Shown: positions 26,918 through 36,099, counted from the first letter of the stretch. The stretch: DNA of 42,960 bases from Nocardioides pelophilus (GCF_014180685.1 NZ_JACEHF010000018.1:1-42960); one strand, 5' to 3'. Translations and numbers: made by a program. Notes: generated by a model from the sequence alone, not told the origin.

Positions 26918-27913
26918 ATGTTTCCCATCGTGATCGTCGACAGCGCCGTCTACCGCAAGGGCCGGCGGCTGCCGGTCGACTGCGGGGTGCACGACTACGG
27001 CGCGCTCCGCGCCGCTGCGGCCGGCGGCGGGCACGACTTCGTCTGGGTCGGTCTCTACGAGCCGAGCCACCTCGAGCTCGAAGACATCGCGCACGCGTTC
27101 GGCCTGCACCCGCTCGCGGTCGAGGACGCGGTGGTCGCCCACCAGCGGCCCAAGCTCGAGCTCTACGAGGGCAACCTGTTCCTCACCGTGAAGACGCTGT
27201 GGTACGTCGACGAGGACGACGCCGTCGAGACCGGCGAGATCAACCTCTTCGTGGGCGACGACTTCGTCATCACCGTGCGGCACGGGCGTGGATCGCAGCT
27301 GCGCGATGCCCGGCACGGGCTCGAGGAGCAGCAGAACGTCCTGAGCCACGGTCCGTCAGCCGTGGTCTACGCCGTCTGCGACACCGTCGTCGACGGCTAC
27401 CTCGCCGTCATGGAGGAGCTCCAGGTCGACGTCGACGAGGTGGAGGAGTCGGTGTTCTCCGAGGAGCGCACCAACGACTCGGTGCGGATCTACACCCTCA
27501 AGCGGGAGCTGGCGGAGGTACGCCGGGCCGTGCTGCCGTTGCGCGAGCCGATGCGCCGGTTCACCGTCGGCGCGGTGCCGGGGATCCTGCCCGACGCCGG
27601 CCCGTTCTTCCGCGACGTGGCCGACCACCTCTCGGTCGCCGCGGACGCGATCGACAACCTCGACTCGTTGCTCTCGACCGCGTTCGACGCCCACGTCGCC
27701 CGGATCCAGGTGCAGCAGAACGACGACATGCGCAAGATCTCGGCCGGCGCCACGCTGATCGTCGTACCGACCCTGATCGCGGGCATCTACGGCATGAACT
27801 TCCAGCACATGCCCGAGCTCGGCTGGACGTTCGGCTACCCGTTCTCGCTGCTGCTCATGGGCGGCGTCGTCGCCGGCCTGTGGATGATGTTCAAGCGCTC
27901 GGGCTGGTTCTAG
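26918..27913 (+). CDS. corA: CorA-type magnesium/cobalt transporter
   Basis: The 331-residue protein has a long cytoplasmic N-terminal domain, the stalk helix (HVARIQVQQNDDMRKISAGATL) and two C-terminal transmembrane helices. The selectivity signature YGMNFQHMPE follows the first helix at about residue 291, and the basic C-terminus FKRSGWF matches the sphincter end. It forms a pentameric channel for Mg2+ uptake. The ATG at 26918 is directly behind the palindromic repeat; no clear Shine-Dalgarno or -10 box is visible, so GTG 26930 is a possible alternative. The gene is convergent with uppP, 10 bases apart. Confidence 0.94.
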   Translation: MFPIVIVDSAVYRKGRRLPVDCGVHDYGALRAAAAGGGHDFVWVGLYEPSHLELEDIAHAFGLHPLAVEDAVVAHQRPKLELYEGNLFLTVKTLWYVDEDDAVETGEINLFVGDDFVITVRHGRGSQLRDARHGLEEQQNVLSHGPSAVVYAVCDTVVDGYLAVMEELQVDVDEVEESVFSEERTNDSVRIYTLKRELAEVRRAVLPLREPMRRFTVGAVPGILPDAGPFFRDVADHLSVAADAIDNLDSLLSTAFDAHVARIQVQQNDDMRKISAGATLIVVPTLIAGIYGMNFQHMPELGWTFGYPFSLLLMGGVVAGLWMMFKRSGWF

Positions 27914-27923
27914 CCCGCTCGGA

Positions 27924-28748
27924 TCAGGCCGTCAGGACGCCGGCGCTGAGCAGCACCAGCACGGCGCCGCCGAGCAGGACCCGGTAGATCACGAACGGCG
28001 CGTAGTTGTGCGTGCTGACGTAGCGCAGCAGCCAGGCGATCGCGGCGTAGCCGACGACGAAGGAGACGACGGTCGCGACGATGGTCGGCGTCCAGCCGTA
28101 GCTGTTGGCGCCGTTCGGGATCTCCTTCATCTCGTAGACGCCGGCCCCGATCACGGCCGGGATCGCGAGGAGGAAGGCGTACCGCGTGACCGCTTCGCGG
28201 TCGTAGCCGAGCAGCCGCCCCATAGAGAGCGTGGCGCCGGAGCGCGAGACCCCGGGAACCAGGGCAGCCGCTTGGGCGAGGCCCATGAGGACCGCGTCGC
28301 GGACGCTCAGCTGCTTGATCTTCTTCTCGGTGCCGCCGAGCCGGTCCGCCAGGCCGAGCACGACGCCCATCACGATGAGCATCGTCGCGATCAGCCAGAG
28401 GTTGCGGAACTCGCTCTCGATCGTCTCCTTGAAGGCGACGCCGAGCAGCACGATCGGCACCGACCCGACGATGATGAACCAGCCCATCCGCGCGTCGAGG
28501 TGGCCGCGGTACTCGGGCTTGAACAGCGACATCGCCCACATCCGGCCGATCCGCCAGATGTCCTTGCGGAAGTAGAGCAGCACGGCCAGCTCGGTGCCGA
28601 TCTGCACCACCGCGGTGAAGGCGGCTCCTGGATCGCCCCAGCCGAACAGCTCCGGGAAGATCCGCAGGTGCGCACTGCTGGAGATCGGCAGGAACTCCGT
28701 CAGACCCTGCAGCGTGCCGAGCACCAGGGCTTGCAGGAAGTCCGCCAC
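27924..28748 (-). CDS. uppP: Undecaprenyl-diphosphatase UppP/BacA
   Basis: The 274-residue, eight-helix membrane enzyme removes a phosphate from undecaprenyl diphosphate to recycle the lipid carrier of peptidoglycan synthesis. It carries the (E/Q)-rich motif QGLTEFLPISSSAHL (residues 14-28) and the second active-site motif PGVSRSGATLSMGRLLGYDR. The GTG start at 28748 is 8 bases after TAGGAT. Position relative to the DUF3090 unit matches Rv2136c in mycobacteria, though corA is inserted here. The family also gives bacitracin tolerance when overproduced. Confidence 0.96.
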   Translation of the reverse strand: MADFLQALVLGTLQGLTEFLPISSSAHLRIFPELFGWGDPGAAFTAVVQIGTELAVLLYFRKDIWRIGRMWAMSLFKPEYRGHLDARMGWFIIVGSVPIVLLGVAFKETIESEFRNLWLIATMLIVMGVVLGLADRLGGTEKKIKQLSVRDAVLMGLAQAAALVPGVSRSGATLSMGRLLGYDREAVTRYAFLLAIPAVIGAGVYEMKEIPNGANSYGWTPTIVATVVSFVVGYAAIAWLLRYVSTHNYAPFVIYRVLLGGAVLVLLSAGVLTA

Positions 28749-28756
28749 GCTGACGG

Positions 28757-28762
28757 ATCCTA
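28757..28762 (-). promoter_or_regulatory. Predicted -10 box, leaderless promoter of uppP
   Basis: The minus strand reads TAGGAT, CCGTCAGC, then GTG; the 8-base spacing is at the upper limit. Confidence 0.42.
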
Positions 28763-28810
28763 CGGAAAGGTCGTGGGCGAGCCGTCAGCCGCCCCGCCGG
28801 CGTGACCGAC

Positions 28811-28816
28811 TACCTT
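28811..28816 (+). promoter_or_regulatory. Predicted -10 box, leaderless promoter of the aldo/keto reductase gene
   Basis: TACCTT is followed by 7 bases (TGCCCCC) and ATG 28824, with no Shine-Dalgarno. Confidence 0.5.
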
Positions 28817-28823
28817 TGCCCCC

Positions 28824-29774
28824 ATGCAGCAGCGGTACGTCGGCAGCAGTGGTCTCCGGGTGTCGCGGCTGGGGCTCGGCACGATGACCTGGGGCAAGGA
28901 CACCGACGAGCACGAGGCCCGCGACCAGCTCATCGCGTTCTGCGAGGCGGGCGGCACGCTGGTCGACACCGCAGCGGGCTACACCGACGGCCGCTCGGAG
29001 GAGCTGGTCGGATCGTTGATCGGCGACGTCGTACGCCGTGACGAGGTGGTCCTCGCGACGAAGGCCGGGATCTGGCGCCGCGGCGGCGAGCGCACCACCG
29101 ACACCTCGCGCCGCGCGCTCCTCGACGGCCTCGACACCTCGCTCGAGCGGCTCGGCGTCGACCACGTGGACCTGTGGCAGGTGCACATCTGGAGCGACGA
29201 GGTGCCGCTCGACGAGACCCTCGGCGCTCTCGACACGGCCACGTCCTCGGGTCGGGCGACCTACGTCGGGATCTCGAACTACGCCGGCTGGCAGACCGCC
29301 CAGGCCGCCACCTGGCAGCGGGCCGCGCCCGGCCGGGCCCCGATCGTCTCCACCCAGGTCGAGTACTCCCTGGTCAACCGCGACATCGAGCGCGAGGTGC
29401 TCCCGGCCGCGGCTGCCATGGGGCTGGGCATCCTCCCGTGGTCCCCGTTGGGGCGCGGCGTCCTGACCGGCAAGTACCGCACGGGCATCCCGGGTGACTC
29501 GCGAGCCGCCTCCCCCGTCTTCGCGTCGTTCGTCGAGCGCTACCTCGACGAGCGCAGCCGCGGCATCGTCGAGGCCGTCGTGCGGGCCGCCGACGGCCTG
29601 GACTGGACGCCTCTGGAGGTGGCGCTGGCGTGGGTCCGCGACCGGCCGGGCGTCACGGCGCCCATCGTCGGAGCCCGCACGGCGACCCAGCTCAAGGGTG
29701 CGATCGGCGTCGAGAGCAAGGAGCTGCCGCCCGAGATCCGCGAGGCCCTGGACGACGTGTCGGAGCCGGCATGA
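28824..29774 (+). CDS. Aldo/keto reductase
   Basis: The 316-residue TIM-barrel oxidoreductase reduces carbonyls with NADPH. Catalytic residues can be seen as Asp in VDTAAGY (with Tyr of GYTDG), Lys in LATKAG, and His in LWQVHIW. The C-terminal cofactor-binding segment is APIVGARTATQLKGAIGV. The N-terminus MQQRYVGSSGLRVSRLGLGTMTWG is typical of the AKR subfamily related to YajO/Tas. Substrate unknown. It overlaps the small DUF5703-type gene by four bases (ATGA). Confidence 0.94.
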   Translation: MQQRYVGSSGLRVSRLGLGTMTWGKDTDEHEARDQLIAFCEAGGTLVDTAAGYTDGRSEELVGSLIGDVVRRDEVVLATKAGIWRRGGERTTDTSRRALLDGLDTSLERLGVDHVDLWQVHIWSDEVPLDETLGALDTATSSGRATYVGISNYAGWQTAQAATWQRAAPGRAPIVSTQVEYSLVNRDIEREVLPAAAAMGLGILPWSPLGRGVLTGKYRTGIPGDSRAASPVFASFVERYLDERSRGIVEAVVRAADGLDWTPLEVALAWVRDRPGVTAPIVGARTATQLKGAIGVESKELPPEIREALDDVSEPA

Positions 29775-29971
29775 TGCGCAACGGGACGGTCGAGTGGCAG
29801 TTCGAGAAGGTCACCTTCTCCCGCGACTACCCGCGCAACGTCGTCACCCGGCTGCTCGTCGAGCGCGCCGAGCACGGTGGCTGGGAGCTGGTGCGCGTGC
29901 GGATCTCGCCGGACGGCACCCGCCGGGTGATCCTGCGTCGCAAGATCATCCGCGCGGTCCGCACCGGCTGA
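29771..29971 (+). CDS. Small DUF5703-like protein, 66 aa
   Basis: The protein is MMRNGTVEWQFEKVTF... with a compact alpha/beta pattern, a central RNVVTRLLVERAEHGGWELVRVRI and a basic end (VILRRKIIRAVRTG). It resembles the small actinobacterial family DUF5703, known from memory to lie next to aldo/keto reductase genes. The ATG overlaps the reductase stop (ATGA), supporting co-translation and a start at 29771 or at the second ATG, 29774. Function unknown; basic ends might bind nucleic acid, but this is speculation. Confidence 0.8.
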   Translation: MMRNGTVEWQFEKVTFSRDYPRNVVTRLLVERAEHGGWELVRVRISPDGTRRVILRRKIIRAVRTG

Positions 29972-29986
29972 CGACCTCGCTGCCCG

Positions 29987-31198
29987 TCAGCGGATCTCCT
30001 GCAGGAAGCCCGCCACGTGGGTGCGCAGGTCCGTGGCCAGTCGCGACAGGTCGAGCGAGGCGTTCGTCATCTCGGTCGCACCTGCGCTGGTGGCCTCGGT
30101 GGACGAGCCGATCGCGGTGATGTCCTCGGTGACCTCGGAGACGGCGCTCGCCGCCTCGGTGGTCGTCCGGCTCAGCTCGCCGGCCGCGTCCCGCTGCTCG
30201 CCGACCGCCTGCGCGATCGTGCGCAGGTTGTCGCCCATCCGGCCCACCGCGCCGGTGATCCCCTCGAGCGCGCCGACGGCGGCGCCGGTGGCGGCCTGCA
30301 TGGCTCCCACCTGCTCCTCGATCCGGTGCGTCGCCTCGGCGGTCTGCGAGGCCAGCGTCTTGACCTCGGAGGCGACGACGGCGAAGCCCTTGCCGGACTC
30401 CCCCGCACGCGCCGCCTCGATCGTCGCGTTGAGCGCGAGCAGCCGGGTCTGGCTCGCGACCTGGCTGATCAGGCCGACGACGTCGCCGATCTCCTGGGAG
30501 GCGTCGGAGAGCCCCTGGACGGTCGACCGGACCTGCTCGGCCTCCTGGAAGGCGAGCTCTCCGACCCGGTTGGACTCGTCGGTCTGCTCCTGGATCGCGC
30601 GGACGGTGCTGGCGAGCTGCTCCACGGCAGCCGCCGCGACGGTCACCGCGTCGGATGCGGTCCGGGACCCGTCGGCGACCTGGGCCGCCCGGGTGGCGGT
30701 GTCCTCGGCCGTCGTGGCGAGGCCGCGCGACGACGCCTCCATCTCCGTCGCGGCGGCCGCGACCTGGTCGGACAGCCCGAGCACGGCCTCCTCGAACGCG
30801 TTGGCGAGCTCGCCCTTGCGGGCCTCCTCGGCCTCGAGCCGGTCGTGGGTGTCGGCCATCGCGTCGATGGCGCTGTTGATGGTCTGGGCCCCGGCCTGGA
30901 AGGAGCCGAGCATGCCGCGCACCAGGAACCGGCGGTAGAACCGTCCCTCGCTCGCGTAGCGCAGCGAAGCCGAGGACTCACGGACGTAGGCGTCGGTGAG
31001 GTCGAGCAGCGAGTTCATCGCGTCCCGGACCGCGTGCAGCTCCGGGTGGTCACCGAGGTCCGGGACCCGTGGCTCGAGGTCGCCCTCGGCCGCCGAGCGG
31101 CAGACCTCGGTCACCGCGGCCAGCGCTGCCCGCAACCGGGTCAGCTCGTCGTCGGCCGCGTCGTTCAGTGCGCCGGTGTCCGGCAGTACGGCGGTCAT
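29987..31198 (-). CDS. Soluble methyl-accepting chemotaxis protein
   Basis: The 403-residue protein has no transmembrane segment. After an N-terminal helical sensor-like part (residues 1-130, including [17 protein letters not shown]), it is coiled coil with the chemoreceptor hairpin tip [19 protein letters not shown] and [20 protein letters not shown], which binds CheW/CheA. It lacks a C-terminal CheR-binding pentapeptide. Its ATG overlaps the stop of the PAS gene (ATGA), so the sensor and signalling parts seem to be made together as two chains. This would be a cytoplasmic energy- or redox-taxis receptor. Confidence 0.92.
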   Translation of the reverse strand: MTAVLPDTGALNDAADDELTRLRAALAAVTEVCRSAAEGDLEPRVPDLGDHPELHAVRDAMNSLLDLTDAYVRESSASLRYASEGRFYRRFLVRGMLGSFQAGAQTINSAIDAMADTHDRLEAEEARKGELANAFEEAVLGLSDQVAAAATEMEASSRGLATTAEDTATRAAQVADGSRTASDAVTVAAAAVEQLASTVRAIQEQTDESNRVGELAFQEAEQVRSTVQGLSDASQEIGDVVGLISQVASQTRLLALNATIEAARAGESGKGFAVVASEVKTLASQTAEATHRIEEQVGAMQAATGAAVGALEGITGAVGRMGDNLRTIAQAVGEQRDAAGELSRTTTEAASAVSEVTEDITAIGSSTEATSAGATEMTNASLDLSRLATDLRTHVAGFLQEIR

Positions 31199-31740
31199 GC
31201 CGCCACCTCCTCCTGGGAAAGCGACCAGACGAACTCGTCGTAGGTCTGTCCGGCCGCGGCGAGCTCGGCGTCGAGCAGTGCCTTGCCGGCTTCGACGGCG
31301 TCGCTGGTGCTGGCGTGCCGGGACTCCTCGGCCAGCAGCCGCGCGTACAGGTCCCGGATGACGGCGAGCGTGGCGCGGTCCGCCGTGCGGCGGTTGGAGT
31401 GGTAGCCCAGGATCCGCCCGCTGCTGTCGAACGTCGGCGTCACGTGGGCGAGGACCCAGTAGTGGCCTCCGTCCGCGCTGAGGTTCACGACGTAGGCGAA
31501 GATCTCCTCGCCGTTCGCGATCCGGTCCCAGAGCAGCCGGAACACGCTCCGCGGCATGTCGGGGTGCCGGATGATGTTGTGCGGCTTGCCGATGAGGTCG
31601 CGCTCGTCATAGCCGCTGATCTCGACGAACAACCGGTTGACGTAGGTCAGCCGGCCCTGGGGGTCGGTCTTGGACACGATGATCTGGTCGGGGCGGAAGG
31701 TCTTCTCCTGCCCCGTCGGGGTGATGCTGGTGGGGCGCAC
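31195..31740 (-). CDS. Aer-like PAS domain protein
   Basis: The 181-residue protein contains one PAS domain (about 15-125). The stretch [20 protein letters not shown] matches the Aer aerotaxis PAS that holds FAD, and [28 protein letters not shown] is its C-terminal sheet. The remaining 50 residues are helical ([19 protein letters not shown]). There is no HAMP or membrane anchor, which Aer normally has. GTG 31740 is preceded by GGAGG at 8 bases. It is translationally coupled to the MCP gene. Confidence 0.9.
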   Translation of the reverse strand: MRPTSITPTGQEKTFRPDQIIVSKTDPQGRLTYVNRLFVEISGYDERDLIGKPHNIIRHPDMPRSVFRLLWDRIANGEEIFAYVVNLSADGGHYWVLAHVTPTFDSSGRILGYHSNRRTADRATLAVIRDLYARLLAEESRHASTSDAVEAGKALLDAELAAAGQTYDEFVWSLSQEEVAA

Positions 31741-31818
31741 GCCGCGGGCCTCCGTTCGGTTCGACTCAACCCCTCATTCGGCAGGTCGGCCGTCCGGTTG
31801 AGGAACGCCGCGGCCCGA

Positions 31819-33120
31819 TCAGACCTGGTCGAGGAACCGGTCGAGGACCCGCGCGCCGAAACGGAGCGCGTCGACCGGCACCCGCTCGTCGACGCCGTGG
31901 AAGAGGGCGGTGAAGTCCAGGTCGTCGGGCAGCCGGAGCGGCGTGAAGCCGTAGGTGCGCATGCCGAGCGCCCGGAAGTGCTTGGCATCGGTGCCGCCGC
32001 TCATCAGGAACGGGGCGACCAGCGCATCCGGGTCCTCCGCCAGCAGGCTCCGGGTCATCGCATCGACCAGCGCCCCGTCGTACGGCGTCTCCCAGGGCTG
32101 CTGGTTGGAGACGAAGTCGATGCTCACGTCCTCGCCGCACAGCTCGGCCATGGTCCGGAAGAACTCGTCCTCGTAGCCCGGGAGGAACCGGCCGTCGATG
32201 TGCGCACTGGCCTCCGTCGGCACCACGTTGACCTTGTAGCCGGCCGACAGCATGGTCGGGTTGGTCGTGTTGCTGATCACCGCCCCGAGCATCCGGGTGG
32301 CACCGCCGAACTCCTCGACCAGGGTGCGCGCGTTCTCCGGCGTGACGTCGGTGCCGGCGATCGCGCCGACGGTGCCGAGCAGCGTCCGCATCGTCGGCGT
32401 GAGCCGCACCGGCCACTCGTAGGCGCCGATCCGCGCCACCGCCTCGGCGATCCGGGTGACCGCGTTGTCGGGGTTGATCATCGACCCGTGGCCCGCCCGG
32501 CCCCGCGCGGTGAGCCGCATCCAGGCCATGCCCTTCTCAGCCGCCTCGATCAGGTAGAGCCGCTGGCCCCGCACGGTGGTGCTAAACCCGCCGACCTCCC
32601 CCACTGCCTCGGTGCACCCCTCGAACTCCTCGGGGTGGTCGCGCACCAGGACCTCCGCGCCGAGGTGGCCGCCCGCCTCCTCGTCGGCGGTGAAGCACAG
32701 CACGACCGGCCGCGAGGGCACCCGCCCCGAACGCTGGCGCTCGCGCACCACCGAGAGCAGCATCGCGTCGAAGTCCTTCATGTCGACGGCGCCCCGCCCC
32801 CAGACGCTCAGCCCACCGTATTGACACTCCTGGACCTCACCGCTGAACGGGTGGACGGCCCAGTCCTCCGCCGCGGCAGGCACGACGTCGAGATGTCCGT
32901 GGAGGAGCAGCGCGTCGGTGCGCGTCCCGTCACCGCCCCAGCGGGCGACCACCGAGGCTCGTCCCGGTGTGGACTCGTAGATCCGGGTGTCGATGCCGAC
33001 GTCCTCCAGCAGCCCGGCGACATGTTCGGCAGCCTTGCGTTCGCCGGGCCCGTCGTCGGAGCCGTAGTTGGACGTGTCGATCCGGATCAGCTCGCGGCAG
33101 ATGTCGACGACCTCGTCCAT
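31819..33120 (-). CDS. M20/M25 family metallopeptidase
   Basis: The 433-residue enzyme has the family's five metal-binding sites: LLHGHLDVVP, WGRGAVDMKDFD, FTADEEAGG (catalytic Glu then metal Glu), the dimerisation lid domain (about 180-300), and SGGTDAKHFRALG with the last His. It is likely a dipeptidase, aminoacylase or succinyl-diaminopimelate-desuccinylase-like hydrolase; DapE is a possible but unproven call. The ATG at 33120 follows GAGGATGGCGGC, which could be either a weak Shine-Dalgarno or a -10-like element. No signal peptide is present, so the enzyme is cytoplasmic. Confidence 0.92.
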   Translation of the reverse strand: MDEVVDICRELIRIDTSNYGSDDGPGERKAAEHVAGLLEDVGIDTRIYESTPGRASVVARWGGDGTRTDALLLHGHLDVVPAAAEDWAVHPFSGEVQECQYGGLSVWGRGAVDMKDFDAMLLSVVRERQRSGRVPSRPVVLCFTADEEAGGHLGAEVLVRDHPEEFEGCTEAVGEVGGFSTTVRGQRLYLIEAAEKGMAWMRLTARGRAGHGSMINPDNAVTRIAEAVARIGAYEWPVRLTPTMRTLLGTVGAIAGTDVTPENARTLVEEFGGATRMLGAVISNTTNPTMLSAGYKVNVVPTEASAHIDGRFLPGYEDEFFRTMAELCGEDVSIDFVSNQQPWETPYDGALVDAMTRSLLAEDPDALVAPFLMSGGTDAKHFRALGMRTYGFTPLRLPDDLDFTALFHGVDERVPVDALRFGARVLDRFLDQV

Positions 33121-33166
33121 GCCGCCATCCTCGCACCCGGCGGGTGACGCCGGCGCTGACTCCCGG

Positions 33167-34465
33167 TCAACCGCAGCTGATCGGCCGCGGGTCCACCCGG
33201 TCGCGCTCGGCCCGCGGGTCCCGGCCGCCCCCGCAGTCGATCCGGCGGTCCGCCGTACGGTCCCTCGCCAGGAGGCGGTCCCTGCCCGCCTGGCCCCAGA
33301 GCCGGTCGGCCCCGGGGCCGCCCGACAGCCGGTCGTCGCCACCGCCCCCGCAGATCCGGTCCCGCCCGCCGAGACCGCGGAGGGTGTCCGCGCCGCCGAG
33401 TCCGGCGATCACGTCGGGTCCGGGCGTGCCGTCCAGCACGTCGGCACCGGCGGTGCCCACGACGGTCGCCGGCGCGCCGCCGCAGGTCGGAGCGACGGGG
33501 CGGTCCATGAGGAACGCCCAGATGCGGGTCTCCTGGCCACCGATCACGTGCCCGCCGTTCTGCACGAGGATCAGCTGGTAGCCGTCACAGCGGGCACCGT
33601 GGCCGGTGAGGTCGTAGACCCGGGCGCGATTGCCGCTGACCCGGTAGGTCTCGCGCAGCACGCCGTTGTTGGCGCCGCCGATCTCCTGGTCGAAGCAGCC
33701 GTTCTGCTCCGCCCAGAACCGCATCGGGTTGAAGACCCGCCAGTCGACGTCCCAGTCGACCGGATCGTGGTAGGCCGCGGTCGGCGGCGGTGCCACGGCT
33801 TGGTCGTCGGTCCCGTGCAGATGGATGACCCGGGCGTCGGCGCTGTGGAGGACGGGATCGGAGCTGTCGGCCTCGCACTGGCCGTCGCCGCCCTGGCAGT
33901 ACAGCAGGCCCGCATTGACCGCGACCGCTGCGATCTTGTCCCTCGTCGAGGAACGTTGCAGGAGGTAATAGGGCATGAACGCTCCGCGCGAGGTGCCGCC
34001 GACGAAGATCCGGTCCGGGTCGACCGAGGCGCAATCACGGAGCCGGTCGATGACGAGGCTGAGGAACTGGCTGTCCAGGTTGCCCGGGCCGTCGGCGGCC
34101 CGGTGGTTCCACGTCCGGCCGATGCCGTTCGGCGTCACGATGATCGCGCCGTCCGGATCGGTGGCCGGCCAGAAGCCCGGCGCCATCGCAGAACCGTCGC
34201 CGCCGTCGCCGTGCAGCCAGATCAGCACCGGCCGACCCGGGGGCGGGGCCGGCGTCGACGGCACCCGCCAGTGGAAGGAGTGGGCCTGGCCGTCGGACGT
34301 GGTCAGCTGCGTCCGACCGGTCGCGGCCTCGGACCCGCACAAGCCGGTCGCGGTCGTGGGTGCGGCATCCGAGACCGACTGCGCGGGTGCGGACAGCCAG
34401 CCGAACGCCATCACGCCGGCAGCGGCCAGGCGCAGTCGGCGTCTGTTCGACACGGAGATCCCCAT
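33167..34465 (-). CDS. Secreted esterase (PHB-depolymerase-like) with C-terminal RTX-type repeats
   Basis: The 432-residue protein has a Sec signal peptide (NRRRLRLAAAGVMAFGWLSAPAQS). Residues about 75-330 are an alpha/beta hydrolase of the LpqC/PHB-depolymerase type: oxyanion segment LIWLHGDGGDG, nucleophile Ser in GGTSRGAF and likely His in QNGGHVIGG, with HLHGTDDQAV giving the Asp region. Residues about 340-400 are hemolysin-type calcium-binding nonapeptides (GLGGADTLRGLGGRDRICGG and so on). GGGGAGG before ATG 34465 supports this start over a longer frame. A fusion of a secreted esterase with Ca2+-binding repeats suggests action outside the cell. Confidence 0.88.
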   Translation of the reverse strand: MGISVSNRRRLRLAAAGVMAFGWLSAPAQSVSDAAPTTATGLCGSEAATGRTQLTTSDGQAHSFHWRVPSTPAPPPGRPVLIWLHGDGGDGSAMAPGFWPATDPDGAIIVTPNGIGRTWNHRAADGPGNLDSQFLSLVIDRLRDCASVDPDRIFVGGTSRGAFMPYYLLQRSSTRDKIAAVAVNAGLLYCQGGDGQCEADSSDPVLHSADARVIHLHGTDDQAVAPPPTAAYHDPVDWDVDWRVFNPMRFWAEQNGCFDQEIGGANNGVLRETYRVSGNRARVYDLTGHGARCDGYQLILVQNGGHVIGGQETRIWAFLMDRPVAPTCGGAPATVVGTAGADVLDGTPGPDVIAGLGGADTLRGLGGRDRICGGGGDDRLSGGPGADRLWGQAGRDRLLARDRTADRRIDCGGGRDPRAERDRVDPRPISCG

Positions 34466-34591
34466 CGGCCTCCCCTTCGCGGCGCGTCGCTGCCGCGAGG
34501 CTAACCGCGGCAAGCGGCCTGGCTCGTCGAAACGACGGACTCTTTACGCAGGACGCTTCCCAGTGACCGGGTAGACCCGGGTCGACCCGGC

Positions 34592-35968
34592 TCAGCTCGC
34601 GGTGGACGTCGACGACCTCCACGCCGCCAACCGCTCGGGACGGGACGACCTGCCGAAGGTGACATCGGCGATGCCCTTGAGGTGGACCGCTCCGAGGAAG
34701 GTCGCGTACGCCAGCTCCGGCAGCAGCAGTACGGCGACGAGTCGTGCGCGCCATCCGCCTCGCCACACGCGGGCGACCCGGGCGAGCGCCAGCACGGCTC
34801 CCAGGACCAGCCAGAACGGCAGCCACACCCACGAGTCGACGGCCAGGGCCGTCACGGCCAGCAGCCCGAGACCGGCGCCGGCCGCGAGCGAGCCGTGGCT
34901 GAGCCCCAGCTGCTGGGTCCAGTGGCGCCAGGTGTGGGTGCGGACGCCGTACTCGCCGAGGGTCTCGAGAGCGCCGTGCTGGGTGCGCAGGCGCTGAGCC
35001 CACAGGGCGCCCCAGGTCGGCATCAGGCCGGTCACGACCGTGCAGTCGGCCGGCGAGACCACCAGCGCACCGAGCGACCTGAGCGCCAGTGTGATCTCGC
35101 TGTCCTCGGTCAGCGCGACCGTGTCGAAGACGTCGCCGGGAACGCCCGGGAGCGAGGTGCCGCGGGCGGCCGCGACCGCGCGGAGGGCCCGCGGGCGGAA
35201 GATCGATGCGGTGCCGGTCAGGACGTGGGCTGACGCCCCCTGGCCCCGGAGATCGAGGGCGTGGCGGAGCAGCTCGTTGCGCTGGAGCTGGCCCAACAGG
35301 CCTCCGCCCGCCTCGCCGGCGATCAGACCGCCGATCGCCATCAGCGCCCGGTCGTCGGCCATCCTGCGCGCCGCGCCTTCGAGGAAGCCGTCTCCGAGCA
35401 CCGTGCCGGCACCCGTCACCATGACCAGGTCGTTGTCACCCAGGCCCGGCAGCAGCCCACCCAGCGCTCGGTTCAGGGCGCCCGCCTTCTCGTGGGTGCT
35501 GCGGAACGCCTCGACGACCTCGACGCCGTGCGACCTGGCCAGACCGACGGTGTCGTCGACGCAGTTGTCAGCCACCACGATCACCCGGTCGGGCTGCCGC
35601 GACTGCGCGCCGAGCGCGTCCAGCGTGACGCTGAGACTGCCCTCCGCGTTGTGGGCGGGGATGACGACGGTGATCGTCACCGGACCTGCGTAGACACCGC
35701 GCGTCTCCTCCATCACGATCCGGGGCGCCAGCGGGGTGCGGTGACGTCTGCTGCGCCGCGCACCCGTGGTGACCGCGCGCTCGACGACCGACACTCCGGC
35801 CGCGACGGCGACAGCCAGGACGACGGAGAGCACGACCGGCCACCCGGGACGGACATGGGCGCCGGCGCCTCCGAGCACCGACGAGAACGCCACTGCCCAG
35901 AGCGCGGTCGATGCGAGCACCGCACCACCCAGCACGACCAACCCGACCGTGCGCCGCCGTCGACCCAT
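34592..35968 (-). CDS. Membrane GT2-family glycosyltransferase lacking the usual DxD
   Basis: The 458-residue protein has two N-terminal helices (about 7-65), a GT-A domain (ITVVIPAHNAEGSLSVTLDAL at about 99) and at least two C-terminal helices (about 350-425). Motifs later in the domain fit processive or BcsA-like enzymes: LTEDSEITL (catalytic base region, 287-291) and QRLRTQHG (325-332, Q-x-x-R-W-like). Where these enzymes normally have D-A-D, this protein reads VMVTGAGTVL (185-188 TGAG), so the metal-binding aspartates are missing. AGGAGG before ATG 35968 supports the start. It may be a polysaccharide synthase or an altered, possibly inactive relative. Confidence 0.87.
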   Translation of the reverse strand: MGRRRRTVGLVVLGGAVLASTALWAVAFSSVLGGAGAHVRPGWPVVLSVVLAVAVAAGVSVVERAVTTGARRSRRHRTPLAPRIVMEETRGVYAGPVTITVVIPAHNAEGSLSVTLDALGAQSRQPDRVIVVADNCVDDTVGLARSHGVEVVEAFRSTHEKAGALNRALGGLLPGLGDNDLVMVTGAGTVLGDGFLEGAARRMADDRALMAIGGLIAGEAGGGLLGQLQRNELLRHALDLRGQGASAHVLTGTASIFRPRALRAVAAARGTSLPGVPGDVFDTVALTEDSEITLALRSLGALVVSPADCTVVTGLMPTWGALWAQRLRTQHGALETLGEYGVRTHTWRHWTQQLGLSHGSLAAGAGLGLLAVTALAVDSWVWLPFWLVLGAVLALARVARVWRGGWRARLVAVLLLPELAYATFLGAVHLKGIADVTFGRSSRPERLAAWRSSTSTAS

Positions 35969-36004
35969 CGTTGACCCCTCCTACGATCAGGTTAGGGATC
36001 CGGC

Positions 36005-36068
36005 ATCACACCAACAGGTGATCGGGTCCTGGCCAGGACATTGTCCCGCCATTTTCGACCGATCGGTC
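36005..36068. promoter_or_regulatory. Cluster of three palindromes upstream of the glycosyltransferase gene
   Basis: The gap between the glycosyltransferase start and the RTX gene end holds ATCACACC/GGTGAT (36005-36022, one bulge), GTCCTGGCCAGGAC (36026-36039, perfect) and GACCGATCGGTC (36057-36068, perfect). They lie 37-100 bases upstream of the glycosyltransferase start, where an operator would be expected. One could instead be the terminator of the RTX gene. Confidence 0.5.
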
Positions 36069-36099
36069 AGGTTCGGTAGTCCCCCAGGTGATGGCTGGG

